A program made the position numbers and the translations under genes. The notes beneath the pieces were generated by a model. The model had not been told where the DNA came from and did no database searches. It saw nothing but the letters and a program-made list of their open reading frames with translations. A DNA stretch of 64,000 bases from Bacteroidota bacterium. Its GTDB lineage: Bacteria > Bacteroidota > Bacteroidia > Chitinophagales > Chitinophagaceae. The stretch spans positions 124,001-188,000 of the forward strand of contig JAFAGI010000001.1 of assembly GCA_023422835.1 (NCBI GenBank). The letters are read 5' to 3'. Positions 7,031 to 16,456 of this stretch are shown piece by piece (the first letter of the stretch is position 1; each line of letters begins with the position of its first letter).

Positions 7031-9034
7031 ATGAGTGATAACAATATTGTTAACCCAAACGCTGAAGCACAGGAGAATGCACCGGTAGAACAAACCGAAG
7101 CAACTACAGCGACAACAAATGCACCTGAGCAAACACCAGAGGCAACCCCTGCTGAACAACCAACTGAAGAAGCTGCACAACAGGAAGCTCCTCAACAGGA
7201 TATTCCTCAGGAAGAAGCTCCGAAAGAAGAAGTTCAACAGGAATCTGCACATGATGATTTCGACTGGTCTGTGGACAAACGCAACGTATCAAGCTATTCT
7301 AAAGAAGATCAGCAGAAATACGACCAGGTTTACGAAAGCACTTTTGTACAGGTTGATGATGGCACCGTAGTAGATGCTACTATAGTTGGCCTCACTAAAA
7401 CCGACGCAGTTTTAAACATTGGATTTAAAAGCGACGGGCTTGTTTCCCTCAACGAATTCCGCGATATGCCGGGTTTAAAAATCGGCGATGTTGTGGAAGT
7501 AATGGTTGTGGAAAAAGAAGACAGGCAGGGTCACCTGAACCTTAGCCGTAAATCTGCCCGCACCACACGTGCATGGGAGAAAATCGTGGAAGTTCACAAA
7601 ACAGGCGAAATTGTTACAGGTCTTGTTACCAGTAAAACAAAAGGTGGCCTGATTGTAGACATTTTTGGAATGGAAACATTCCTGCCCGGCTCTCAAATTG
7701 ATGTAAAACCTGTAACGGATTACGATCAGTTTGTAGGCAAAACAATGGAATTCAAAGTGGTGAAAGTAAACGAAACCATCAAGAATGCCGTAGTTTCTCA
7801 CAAAGCGCTTATTGAAAGTGATATTGAAGCACAACGTGCTCAAATCATCAGCCAGCTTGAAAAAGGCCAGGTGCTGGAAGGAACTGTAAAAAATATTACA
7901 GACTTTGGAGCATTTATGGATCTTGGCGGATTAGATGGCTTGTTGTACATCACTGACATTTCATGGGGACGTATCAATCATCCGCAGGAAGTGTTGCAAT
8001 TAGATCAGAAATTACAGGTAGTTGTATTGGATTTCGATGATGATAAGAGGCGTATCAGCCTTGGCCTGAAACAATTGACTCCGCACCCTTGGGATATTCT
8101 TCCTGAAGGATTGCAGGAAGGTTCTGTTGTAAAAGGCAAAGTTGTAAACATTGAAGATTACGGTGCATTCCTTGAAATTCAGCCTGGTGTTGAAGGCCTT
8201 GTTCACGTAAGCGAGATCACATGGGCTAATACACCGATCAATGCAAAAGAATTCTTCACCATGGGCGAAGAGTACGAAGCAAAAGTGGTAACGCTGGATA
8301 AGGATACTCGTAAGATGAGCCTTTCCATCAAACAACTCACAGACGATCCGTGGAACACAATTGAAAATAAATTCCCTGAAGACAGCAAGCACAAAGGTTC
8401 TGTAAAAAACATTACTCCTTACGGCGTATTCGTAGAATTAGAACCCGGTATCGGCGGTATGATCCATATTAGCGACCTTAGCTGGCTGAAGCGTTTCAAC
8501 CACCCTTCCGAATATGTGAAAGTTGGCGAAGAAATAGATACCATTATTCTTTCTATAGATAAGGACAACCGCAAACTGCAATTAGGACACAAGCAACTGG
8601 AAGAAGATCCATGGAATGCGCTTGAAGACACATTCGCAGTAGGCACTGTACATGAAGCAACCGTTACCCGCAGGGACGACAAGGGCGCTCTGGTACAATT
8701 GCCATATGGCCTGGAAGGCTTTGTTCCAAACCGTCATTTAGGTAAAGAAGACGGCAAGTCTATAGAAATGGATGAAACAAACAAATTCGTAGTGATAGAG
8801 TTCGATAGGAACGAAAAACGCATCGTTCTCAGCCACGCACGCATTTGGGAACAAGAGCAGGCAGACGCAAAAGAAGCTGTGAAGAAAGAAGCGAGAGCTG
8901 AAGCTGAAACTGCAAGAAAAACTGTTAAGAACATCCAGAGCAAAGTAGAGAAATCTACACTTGGTGATCTTGGCGCATTAGCAGACATTAAAGCCAAACT
9001 GAAAGAAGAAGAAAAGAACAACGAGAATAAATAA
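7031..9034 (+). CDS. rpsA: 30S ribosomal protein S1
   Basis: 667 residues from the ATG at 7031; the reading frame is open further upstream to a TTG, but 'MSDNNIVNPNAEAQ' is the natural start. An N-terminal ~85-residue extension is rich in Glu, Gln, Pro and Ala and looks disordered. Six S1/OB-fold repeats follow, with blocks such as 'GTVKNITDFGAFMDLGG' and 'GKVVNIEDYGAFLEIQPG'; repeats 3-5 are the most canonical. The C-terminus is a charged Lys/Glu/Ala helix. S1 binds mRNA on the small subunit. The gene appears to be monocistronic and has a terminator at 9051-9082. Confidence 0.96.
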   Translation: MSDNNIVNPNAEAQENAPVEQTEATTATTNAPEQTPEATPAEQPTEEAAQQEAPQQDIPQEEAPKEEVQQESAHDDFDWSVDKRNVSSYSKEDQQKYDQVYESTFVQVDDGTVVDATIVGLTKTDAVLNIGFKSDGLVSLNEFRDMPGLKIGDVVEVMVVEKEDRQGHLNLSRKSARTTRAWEKIVEVHKTGEIVTGLVTSKTKGGLIVDIFGMETFLPGSQIDVKPVTDYDQFVGKTMEFKVVKVNETIKNAVVSHKALIESDIEAQRAQIISQLEKGQVLEGTVKNITDFGAFMDLGGLDGLLYITDISWGRINHPQEVLQLDQKLQVVVLDFDDDKRRISLGLKQLTPHPWDILPEGLQEGSVVKGKVVNIEDYGAFLEIQPGVEGLVHVSEITWANTPINAKEFFTMGEEYEAKVVTLDKDTRKMSLSIKQLTDDPWNTIENKFPEDSKHKGSVKNITPYGVFVELEPGIGGMIHISDLSWLKRFNHPSEYVKVGEEIDTIILSIDKDNRKLQLGHKQLEEDPWNALEDTFAVGTVHEATVTRRDDKGALVQLPYGLEGFVPNRHLGKEDGKSIEMDETNKFVVIEFDRNEKRIVLSHARIWEQEQADAKEAVKKEARAEAETARKTVKNIQSKVEKSTLGDLGALADIKAKLKEEEKNNENK

Positions 9035-9050
9035 TCTTCTTTGAAACTAT

Positions 9051-9082
9051 AAACACCTCACATTTTTTGTGGGGTGTTTTTT
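9051..9082 (+). terminator. rpsA terminator
   Basis: ACACCTCACA and TGTGGGGTGT form a stem around a T-rich loop, followed by TTTTTT. It lies 17 bp after the rpsA stop codon. Confidence 0.85.
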
Positions 9083-9153
9083 ATTGCAAAAATGGTGAAG
9101 TTCTTAATCCAAGCGGATTACGGGCGATCGCTAAAAATAATTATTTACAAAAA

Positions 9154-9190
9154 AAGAGACTGCCTCAAAAGTCCGAGACAGTCTCTTTTT
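9154..9190. terminator. Bidirectional terminator between rpsA and hdc
   Basis: GAGACTGcCTC and GAGaCAGTCTC form an 11-bp stem with one mismatch. It is flanked by A-run and T-run tracts on either side, so it can act on both strands. It most likely serves the minus-strand decarboxylase gene that ends at 9290, because rpsA already has its own terminator. Confidence 0.7.
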
Positions 9191-9289
9191 ATTCGGGTAG
9201 GTAATAGAGAATGAAATCAAATAAGCAATTCTCAAAGCCTTCAAAAAAAACCTTTTGAGAGAACCTCTCATACAAAGGTACAAGCAATA

Positions 9290-10450
9290 TTAAGATGCTG
9301 TTGTGATGTATAAATTGGGTGATGCGTTTTCTTCTGTGTGATGCTCAACCTCTTCGTGATCATTTTTCAGTGCTTCAATCAACTGGTCTATTTGTTCTTT
9401 TTTAATGCCCGGTACACAGATGACATGGCTGATATTTTCATCAGATGCCAACTGGAACCTGTTCCTGATCTTTAAGGAAGGCTTTGGGAAAACTACGGTA
9501 AGGCCATCATTATTGCGCCAGGCTTTAATGCCGATTTTATTCATCTCATCTTCTGTATATTTTGCCAGCGCCTGAGATTCTTTGGTTCTTTTGATCAGCC
9601 CTTCCACACCCTGCGTTTGAATAAAATCCCAGATAAAAAGCGGTGTCATACCATTTCTTGAACCGGTAATGGTTGTATCCAGCGTATCTACATACGATAT
9701 GGAATGCGCCACCCGGTCTCTGTGATTTCTTTTCACCAGCACAAGCCCGCAGGGAATGGGGCTTCCGAGAAATTTGTGCCCTGAAATTGAAATGCTGTCT
9801 ACACCTTCAGAAAAATCAAATTTAGGCCCACCCTCAATAAACGGCGCCAGCGCTCCTAAAAATGCTGCATCGCAATGAATATAAAAATCTTTGATCGCAT
9901 ATTTTTTAATGATCTTTTTTATTTCATCCAGCTTATCTACAGCTTCGGTCATAGTAGTGCCGATGTTCAGGAAAAATATAGCAGGATGATCTCTCTTTAG
10001 CGCGATGGTGCTGTCAAGATCATCATAATCCATCTCGCCGTTTTCGCGGGCACGGATCACGATGTTGGGAATCTGTAAAAGATGCAGGTTTTTCTTTACG
10101 CTGTAGTGCGTACTTTCCGAATAATAAACTATCGCGTGCGGAAAAGCTTCCCTGGCTACATACAACCCATAGAGATTACCTTCCGTACCGCCATTGGTTA
10201 CATATCCCCAGACTTTTTTTGGGTCGCCTTTTAGTATTCTGGTAAAGAATTGCACGCACTTGATCTCGATATCTTTCGTATCAATTGCCAGTGTAGAGGG
10301 CGACTCGGGGTCTCCCACATTGTTGATGACATAATTTAAAAACGGCGCAAAATCTTCATAGGAGAAATCTTTTGCCAACGGGTAGCCTAAAAAAGCATTG
10401 GATGCATGTTTTATCCTTTGAAATACGTCTAATTTCCAGTCGTTGTTCAT
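9290..10450 (-). CDS. hdc: PLP-dependent histidine decarboxylase
   Basis: 386 residues, group II PLP decarboxylase. The blocks 'WGYVTNGGTEGNLYG' (81-95), 'YYSESTHYSVKK' (with the stacking His115), 'HCDAAFLGALAPF' (PLP Asp194) and 'SGHKFLGSPIPCG' (Schiff-base Lys226) are those of Morganella-type bacterial histidine decarboxylase, as are 'TITGSRNGMTPL' and 'AWRNNDGLTVVFP'. Plant serine decarboxylase is the nearest alternative. The product would be histamine. No histidine/histamine antiporter is adjacent. The gene is divergent from an Lrp-type regulator, which may control it. The last ~20 residues are a family-atypical acidic/His tail. Confidence 0.85.
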   Translation of the reverse strand: MNNDWKLDVFQRIKHASNAFLGYPLAKDFSYEDFAPFLNYVINNVGDPESPSTLAIDTKDIEIKCVQFFTRILKGDPKKVWGYVTNGGTEGNLYGLYVAREAFPHAIVYYSESTHYSVKKNLHLLQIPNIVIRARENGEMDYDDLDSTIALKRDHPAIFFLNIGTTMTEAVDKLDEIKKIIKKYAIKDFYIHCDAAFLGALAPFIEGGPKFDFSEGVDSISISGHKFLGSPIPCGLVLVKRNHRDRVAHSISYVDTLDTTITGSRNGMTPLFIWDFIQTQGVEGLIKRTKESQALAKYTEDEMNKIGIKAWRNNDGLTVVFPKPSLKIRNRFQLASDENISHVICVPGIKKEQIDQLIEALKNDHEEVEHHTEENASPNLYITTAS

Positions 10451-10545
10451 GGTTATAAATTTCCTACGAAATTAACAGCAAAATGTAAATATTTTTGTAA
10501 TAAGGAAATAATTAGATAATATTTGCCATATGGTTTATGTTTAAA

Positions 10546-10556
10546 GAATATTATTC
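10546..10556. promoter_or_regulatory. Possible Lrp operator in the hdc-lrp intergenic region
   Basis: GAATATTATTC is a perfect 11-bp palindrome in the 172-bp AT-rich region between the divergent hdc and Lrp-type genes. Lrp/AsnC regulators bind short AT-rich palindromes. The assignment is only positional. Confidence 0.3.
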
Positions 10557-10622
10557 TCCAAAGCCGCAACCAAGATATGCTTTACAGCATAAAATTGTTT
10601 GGGAAAATTTCAAATATTTGTT

Positions 10623-11093
10623 ATGATACATATTGATGCTACAGACAAGCTGATCTTAAAAGAACTTGTAAAAAATGGAAAACAAAGCATGAAAGAGATT
10701 TCAGCTAAAGTAAACCTGTCTCCTACGCCTGTGTATGACAGGATAAAAAAACTGGAGAATGAAGGTATTATAGAAAAATACGCAGCAATCATTGACCCGG
10801 AAAAATTAGGCTTTGAGCTGGTTGTTTATATGCAGATAAAACTCATCAGGCACCAGGAAGAATTGTTCAAACAATTTGCAGAGCATATCATGCAATTTGA
10901 AGAAGTGGTAGAGGTAGTGATGGTCTCCGGTGAATACGATGCTTTGATGAAGCTTTATCTTAAAGATATGACTGAATACAATGATTTTGTGCTGAAGAAA
11001 ATTTCTAAAATAGACATCATATCTCATGTTATCAGTAGTTTTGTACTCAGCAGTATCTCGGGCAATATTCAGACAATTATGCCGAGGTTGTAA
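10623..11093 (+). CDS. Lrp/AsnC family transcriptional regulator
   Basis: 156 residues from the ATG at 10623; an upstream in-frame TTG adds eight residues lacking similarity. The N-terminal winged HTH reads 'IDATDKLILKELVKNGKQSMKEISAKVNLSPTPVYDRIKKLENEGII', and the C-terminal RAM domain holds the ligand/oligomer fold ('EEVVEVVMVSGEYDALMKLYLKDMTEYNDFV'). It is divergent from hdc, the standard arrangement for a local regulator responding to the substrate amino acid, so histidine or histamine sensing is a reasonable guess but unproven. Confidence 0.88.
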   Translation: MIHIDATDKLILKELVKNGKQSMKEISAKVNLSPTPVYDRIKKLENEGIIEKYAAIIDPEKLGFELVVYMQIKLIRHQEELFKQFAEHIMQFEEVVEVVMVSGEYDALMKLYLKDMTEYNDFVLKKISKIDIISHVISSFVLSSISGNIQTIMPRL

Positions 11094-11121
11094 CTACACA
11101 TTGTTTTAAAACAGAATTTAA

Positions 11122-12240
11122 TTGTCAATATACATTCATATACCTTATTGCAGGAAGGCGTGCCATTATTGCAATTTTCATTTTTCTACAACCAGACATC
11201 AGCTTAAAGCTATGATTGATGCGGTTTGTAATGAAATAAAGCTGCAAAGAAATTATGTTGCACAACCTTTGGAAACCATTTATTTCGGCGGCGGAACTCC
11301 ATCCATACTGGATACGGACGATATTGATAAGATCTTTACAGCCATACATCAAAACTTTTCTGTTGCTGCTGATCCGGAAATAACTATAGAAACAAATCCT
11401 AACGATATTACTGTTAAAAACCTAAAAGCATGGAAGCTGAATGGCATCAACCGTTTGAGCATGGGCATACAATCTTTTTTCAATGATGATCTGCAATGGA
11501 TGAATAGGGCACACAATGCATCTCAGGCTGTCAATGCCATAAAACTTGCCCAGGATGCCGGCTTCAGCAATATCACCATTGACCTGATCTATGGTACACC
11601 CACCCTGCCGGATCATAAATGGATACAAAATTTAACCACAGCCATTTCGCTGCACATTCCTCATTTATCCTGCTATGCACTAACGGTTGAACATAAAACA
11701 GCACTTCATAAATTTATAGAAAAAGGAAAAATTAACAACATCAGTGCGGAGCAGCAGGCAAGGCAATTTGAATTATTGATGAAAGCCGCACGTACGGCAG
11801 GATATGAGCATTACGAAATATCAAATTTTGCCAAACCCGGTTTCAGGAGCAGGCATAACAGCAACTATTGGTCAGGCAAAGAATACCTGGGCGTTGGACC
11901 TTCTGCACATTCATTCAATGGTAGTGAAAGAAGATGGAATATTGCCAACAATGCACTGTATATACAATCGCTGGAAAAAAATATTGTGCCGTTTGAGATT
12001 GAAATACTTTCCGAAGAAAACAAGATGAATGAGTACATCATGACTAGCCTGCGTACCTCGGAAGGGTTTGATCTTAACTACTTCTCCAGGCGCTTTGGCG
12101 AGCAAAAAGCACAAATCATAAAGGCAAGCGCTCAAAGATGGATGAAACAGCAACTGCTTGTGCAGCGGGAAGCACATTTTATTTTAACGGATGCCGGAAA
12201 GCTAATGGCAGACGGCATTGCAGCCGATCTCTTTTTCTGA
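11122..12240 (+). CDS. hemW: HemW-type radical SAM heme chaperone
   Basis: 372 residues. The radical-SAM cluster motif CxxxCxxC is at Cys10, Cys14 and Cys17 ('IPYCRKACHYCNF'); 'YFGGGTPS', 'RLSMGIQSF' and 'HNSNYWSGKEYLGVGPSAHSF' are HemW/HemN-family signatures. It lacks the extra CxxxCxxC spacing of HemN and is close to HemW, which delivers heme to respiratory enzymes. The start must be the TTG at 11122, because an in-frame TAA immediately precedes it and the family N-terminus begins right there. It is convergent with gpsA, with the two stop codons abutting at 12240/12241. Confidence 0.9.
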   Translation: MSIYIHIPYCRKACHYCNFHFSTTRHQLKAMIDAVCNEIKLQRNYVAQPLETIYFGGGTPSILDTDDIDKIFTAIHQNFSVAADPEITIETNPNDITVKNLKAWKLNGINRLSMGIQSFFNDDLQWMNRAHNASQAVNAIKLAQDAGFSNITIDLIYGTPTLPDHKWIQNLTTAISLHIPHLSCYALTVEHKTALHKFIEKGKINNISAEQQARQFELLMKAARTAGYEHYEISNFAKPGFRSRHNSNYWSGKEYLGVGPSAHSFNGSERRWNIANNALYIQSLEKNIVPFEIEILSEENKMNEYIMTSLRTSEGFDLNYFSRRFGEQKAQIIKASAQRWMKQQLLVQREAHFILTDAGKLMADGIAADLFF

Positions 12241-13233
12241 TTACACCAGGTTTTGTTCCAGCTTCCTGAATACTTCCCTGGCAGGCGCATTAGTCCACAA
12301 CACGTCATAAACGGCATTCGCAATTGGTATATCGCAACCAAAACTTTTATTGATATTGTGGATGCACTTGCTGGCATTGTAGCCTTCTGCTTCCATATTC
12401 AGCTCAAGCCTGGTTGCTTTTACAGAATAGCCTTTGCCGATCATGGTACCAAACATCCTGTTGCGGCTGTACAGAGAATAACAGGTAACCAGCAGGTCTC
12501 CCAAGTATACAGATACTGCATATTTCACTTCATCTTTATTGTGCGATACTTTATTAAGGAAGCGCTCCATTTCATTGGCGCAATTAGCAATAAAAACGCT
12601 CAGAAAGTTATCGCCATATTCCAGGCCGGTTGCAATTCCTGCACCAAGTGCATAGATATTTTTCAAGACGGCTGCGTATTGAACTCCGTATAAATCTTTA
12701 TTGGTACGGGCATTGATATAATCATTCTGAAAAGTGGCTGCAATTTTAGCAGTAAATTCTTCATCAACACCAGAAAACGTAAGATACGAGAGCTTTTCAG
12801 AGGCTACCTCTTCTGCATGGCAAGGCCCGAGCAGCGTAAAATAGTCTGCTATATCCACATCAAATTTCCTGATGAGATAATCTAACAGCAGTTCATCGGC
12901 CCCGGGTAAAATACCTTTCACTGCAGACACAACTTTTTTATTTTTTAGTGCATCCGCAGGCAGGCAATCAAAAGCTTTTTCCACGTAAGCAGACGGAACT
13001 ACTACAATTAACACAGTGCAGGCATTTACCACGTCTTCTATATTTTCTTTCAGCTCAAGTTGAGCTGTATTAAAAACCGTCTTAGACAAATAATTGGGAT
13101 TTATACCTTTGCTGCGGATTTCCTTAATGTTATCTGCATTGCGAAACCACCAGTAAATTTTATTACCATTGTCCGTAAGAATTTTAGCAATAGCTGTAGC
13201 CCAGCTACCACTGCCCATAACGCCTATCTGCAT
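12241..13233 (-). CDS. gpsA: NAD(P)-dependent glycerol-3-phosphate dehydrogenase
   Basis: 330 residues. The N-terminal Rossmann motif 'GVMGSGSWATAIAKIL', the 'VVPSAYV' and 'SAVKGI' loops, 'AAVLKNIYALGAGIATGLEYGDN' with the catalytic Lys, and 'RNRMFG' are all diagnostic. It reduces dihydroxyacetone phosphate to sn-glycerol-3-phosphate for phospholipid synthesis. It follows the S46 peptidase gene by 23 bp on the same strand and may be read with it. Confidence 0.96.
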   Translation of the reverse strand: MQIGVMGSGSWATAIAKILTDNGNKIYWWFRNADNIKEIRSKGINPNYLSKTVFNTAQLELKENIEDVVNACTVLIVVVPSAYVEKAFDCLPADALKNKKVVSAVKGILPGADELLLDYLIRKFDVDIADYFTLLGPCHAEEVASEKLSYLTFSGVDEEFTAKIAATFQNDYINARTNKDLYGVQYAAVLKNIYALGAGIATGLEYGDNFLSVFIANCANEMERFLNKVSHNKDEVKYAVSVYLGDLLVTCYSLYSRNRMFGTMIGKGYSVKATRLELNMEAEGYNASKCIHNINKSFGCDIPIANAVYDVLWTNAPAREVFRKLEQNLV

Positions 13234-13256
13234 AGTGTTTGTTTAAAAATTATACT

Positions 13257-15398
13257 TTACCTGTCTACGATTTTCATTTCTTTCAGCAACCATTTAGCAT
13301 CGGCGAACTTATCAACGATGAATAGGATGTAACGCACGTCAACCATAATGTTCCTGCATATTTCCGGGTCGTAATTAAGATCAGACATAGTACCTTCCCA
13401 CTGCCTGTCGAAGTTCAGGCCTACCAGGTTGCCGTTGGCATCTATTGCCGGGCTTCCCGAATTACCGCCCGTAGTATGGCTCGTGGAAGTAAAGGCCAGC
13501 GGCACATCGCCTGTGCGGTCTTTATATTTTCCAAAATCTTTTTTATTGTACAATGTTATCAGCTTTGCCGGCACATCAAACTCATAGTCACCTGCTACGT
13601 ATTTTTCCATTACGCCTTTTAGGTAGGTTTGGGGTAAATATTCAACTGCATCACGCGGCCTGGAACCTTTTACTTTTCCATAGGTAACACGCAATGTAGA
13701 GTTGGCATCAGGAAAGAAAACCTTATTTTTATCTGTCTGCATTTGCAGCGCCATGTATTCTTTTTGAAGGTCGTCTATCTCATCCTGGAGATCTTTGTAT
13801 TTACCTGCTACACGATCATTGAAATGATCGCGCAGTTGGCGCGCCAGCATTATAAGTTTATCTTTTTTTAAAGTTGCTATCAATTGTTCTTCATCTGCAA
13901 ATACTTTCTCCAGATTACTGTTCACGGTTTCGCCGTTGAACCTGGCAAGGCCCGATACCAGAGAGGTTTTATACATCTCTGTAATCACCGGCAGGTTTTG
14001 AGCTGCGTCTTTGAAACCATTTGCTTCAGCGGGTAAAAACTGCTGCGGAATTTTAGCGGCTGTTAAAGCCAGCAGTTCTGAAGTGATCTGCGCATCAAGC
14101 ATAAGATCGAAATCTACATAAATGCCCTGTAAGGTAGAGAGGTAGCGGTTTTTTGTTTCCGGCTTCCATCTTCCTGTTGCATACAGATCCATGAAATTGT
14201 TGTAATGCATGGCAAGCTTTAAGCCTTCGGCATTCCTGATCAGTTCATCGTAATAGGCTTTGGTTAATCCATAGGGAGCCTGCTGATTGTACAGGTTTAT
14301 AAAAGAACTTAATACTGCAGCGATCCTTGGATTCTTGGCAGACAGCGCCTGCTCGTATGTTTTTCTTTTTTCAACTGCATTACTTTTCTGCAATCCCTGG
14401 TTCTCTCCTATCCATTTTTTCCAATAGTTGGCAATGGAAGCAAATTTAGAGGCGTACTTGATGCGGGTAGCCTCATCGGTACGCATCTTTTCTCTCATGA
14501 TTTTCAAGGCAGCGTCACGCACTTCTATACGTGCCGGGTTTGTTTCTTTTTGCAATTTTTCCAATGCAATTGCAGGCAGGTATTCATCTGTAGCTCCAGG
14601 GAAGCCATAGACAAACACAAAGTCATTTTCTTTAATGCCTTTGGAAGAAACAGGCAGGAAATATTTGGGCTTGTAAGGCACATTGCTTTCTGCATATTCG
14701 GCAGGCTTATTGTTCTTATCCGCATAAACGCGAAACAGGGCAAAATCGCCTGTATGTCGCGGCCACACCCAATTATCAGTATCTGCACCAAACTTACCAA
14801 TGGCCTCCGGAGGTGTGCCTACCAGGCGCACATCTTTGAAGGTTTCCTGTACAATCAGGTAGTATTTATTGCCTTTGTAAAAGGGTCTGATAAAAGCAGT
14901 CTGATAAGTATCCGGTTTATAATTAGCAAGATAAGTATCCATATTTTTTTTGATCATGTTCCTGCGCGCCTCGCCGCTCAACGCCTGGGCACCTGCAACA
15001 ACTGCTGAAGTTACATCTTTTACATCTACGATAAATGTTGCCGTAAGACCCGGATTTGGAAGTTCTTCCTTCATATTTTTTGCCCAGAAACCATTTTTCA
15101 GCAGATCATTTTCTATTGACGAATGGCGCTGGATGCTTCCGTAACCGCAATGGTGATTGGTTAGCAGCAGTCCCTTACCGGAAATGATCTCACCGGTGCA
15201 GCCTCCGCCGAAATGTACCACTGCATCCTTGATACTGGGAACAGTGGCGCTAAAAATATCTTTGGCAGATATTTTCATGCCCATCTGTTTCATTTCTTTT
15301 TCATTGAGCTCGTTGGGGATCCACATACCGCCGGACTGCTGAGCCAATGAGGCTAAGGACACAGAGAGAAAAAAGATAAGTAATTGTAGTTGTTTCAT
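13257..15398 (-). CDS. S46 family dipeptidyl peptidase, DPP11-like (Asp/Glu specific)
   Basis: 713 residues with a signal peptide (cleavage near 'SLAQQS'), so periplasmic or outer-membrane associated. The chymotrypsin-like triad is visible: His82/83 in 'LLTNHHCGYG', Asp218 in 'HTGDFALFR', and Ser647 in 'TGGNSGSPAID'. In P. gingivalis enzymes the residue 18 positions after the catalytic Ser (673) separates DPP7 (Gly) from DPP11 (Arg). Here it is Arg665 in 'GLNFDRQWEG', again exactly 18 after Ser647, so acidic-P1 DPP11 specificity is predicted. Release of X-Asp/X-Glu dipeptides would support peptide feeding. Length is typical. Confidence 0.9.
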   Translation of the reverse strand: MKQLQLLIFFLSVSLASLAQQSGGMWIPNELNEKEMKQMGMKISAKDIFSATVPSIKDAVVHFGGGCTGEIISGKGLLLTNHHCGYGSIQRHSSIENDLLKNGFWAKNMKEELPNPGLTATFIVDVKDVTSAVVAGAQALSGEARRNMIKKNMDTYLANYKPDTYQTAFIRPFYKGNKYYLIVQETFKDVRLVGTPPEAIGKFGADTDNWVWPRHTGDFALFRVYADKNNKPAEYAESNVPYKPKYFLPVSSKGIKENDFVFVYGFPGATDEYLPAIALEKLQKETNPARIEVRDAALKIMREKMRTDEATRIKYASKFASIANYWKKWIGENQGLQKSNAVEKRKTYEQALSAKNPRIAAVLSSFINLYNQQAPYGLTKAYYDELIRNAEGLKLAMHYNNFMDLYATGRWKPETKNRYLSTLQGIYVDFDLMLDAQITSELLALTAAKIPQQFLPAEANGFKDAAQNLPVITEMYKTSLVSGLARFNGETVNSNLEKVFADEEQLIATLKKDKLIMLARQLRDHFNDRVAGKYKDLQDEIDDLQKEYMALQMQTDKNKVFFPDANSTLRVTYGKVKGSRPRDAVEYLPQTYLKGVMEKYVAGDYEFDVPAKLITLYNKKDFGKYKDRTGDVPLAFTSTSHTTGGNSGSPAIDANGNLVGLNFDRQWEGTMSDLNYDPEICRNIMVDVRYILFIVDKFADAKWLLKEMKIVDR

Positions 15399-15459
15399 TA
15401 TTTTTATTTAATTACAAATTTCAAATTGCAGGTTGCAGATTGCAGATTGCAAAATTGCT

Positions 15460-16446
15460 TTAGTCTTTTAAAATATTTTCTATTGTATTTAATTCTTCAC
15501 TATCAAAATCAACGTTGTTGAGGCATTGCAGGGAATCAAGCAACTGAGCGGAACTGCTGGCGCCTACAAGTACAGAGGTCACCCGCTTATCTTTCAGTAT
15601 CCAGCTTAAAGCCATTTGTGCCAATGATTGTCCGCGTTGTAGCGCAAGCGAATTCAGGCGTGTGATCTTCGATAATACAGATTGTGTAATGGCCTCCGGC
15701 TTTAAAAAACCGTGTTCTTTACCGGCACGTGAATCTGATGGAATGCCTTGTAAATATTTGTTGGTGAGCAACCCTTGCGCCAGCGGGGAGAAAGGAATGC
15801 AGCCAACACCTTCTGCTTCCAGCAGATCAAGCAAACCTTCTTCCACCCATCTTTCAAACATAGAATATTTGGGTTGATGAATAATACACGGTGTGCCCAA
15901 CGAACGTAAAATGTCAATAGCCTTTTTAGCTTCTGTAGAGCGATAGTTTGAAATACCTATGTACAAAGCCTTTCCGCGGCGTACGATCAAATCCAGCGCA
16001 GACATGGTTTCTTCCAGCGGCGTATCCGGATCTGGGCGATGGTGGTAAAAAATATCCACGTATTCCAGGCGCATCCGTTTCAGGCTCTGGTCAAGGCTCG
16101 ATACTATATATTTTTTAGAGCCCCAGTTGCCGTAAGGCCCATCCCACATCAGGTAGCCGGATTTGGTAGAGATGATCATTTCATCGCGGTGGGTGTAAAA
16201 GTCTTCGTGCAATATTTTACCGAAATTAATTTCTGCACTGCCCGGAGGCGGGCCGTAATTATTGGCCAGGTCAAAATGAGTGATGCCGTTGTCAAACGCG
16301 GTATGAAGCGTTTTCCTGTATACCTCACTATCATCCACATCGCCGAAGTTGTGCCATAAACCCAGTGATAGCGCGGGCAACAGCAAACCGCTTTTACCAC
16401 AACGGCGATACTGCATCCGGTTGTATTTGTCTGCCGTGTATTGCAT
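15460..16446 (-). CDS. Aldo-keto reductase, YghZ/Gpr-like (L-glyceraldehyde-3-phosphate reductase family)
   Basis: 328 residues from the ATG at 16446; the frame is open upstream into alaS but the family starts at 'MQYTADKYNRMQYRRCG'. The AKR catalytic set is present: Asp and Tyr in 'FDLANNYGPPPGSAE', Lys in 'IISTKSGYLMWDGPYG', His in 'FYHHRPDPDTPLEE'. 'SAEINFGKIL' and 'QGLLTNKYLQGIP' are typical of the YghZ/Gpr subgroup, which reduces L-glyceraldehyde-3-phosphate and methylglyoxal with NADPH. It lies 10 bp behind alaS and is probably cotranscribed. A short tandem TTGCAGA repeat follows at about 15425-15455. Confidence 0.88.
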   Translation of the reverse strand: MQYTADKYNRMQYRRCGKSGLLLPALSLGLWHNFGDVDDSEVYRKTLHTAFDNGITHFDLANNYGPPPGSAEINFGKILHEDFYTHRDEMIISTKSGYLMWDGPYGNWGSKKYIVSSLDQSLKRMRLEYVDIFYHHRPDPDTPLEETMSALDLIVRRGKALYIGISNYRSTEAKKAIDILRSLGTPCIIHQPKYSMFERWVEEGLLDLLEAEGVGCIPFSPLAQGLLTNKYLQGIPSDSRAGKEHGFLKPEAITQSVLSKITRLNSLALQRGQSLAQMALSWILKDKRVTSVLVGASSSAQLLDSLQCLNNVDFDSEELNTIENILKD

Positions 16447-16456
16447 GAAATTATTT

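Noticed and set aside
7104..7292. Leucine- and glutamine-rich ORFs opposite the N-terminus of S1
   Set aside because: Shadows of the Glu/Gln/Pro-rich S1 extension on the other strand and frame.
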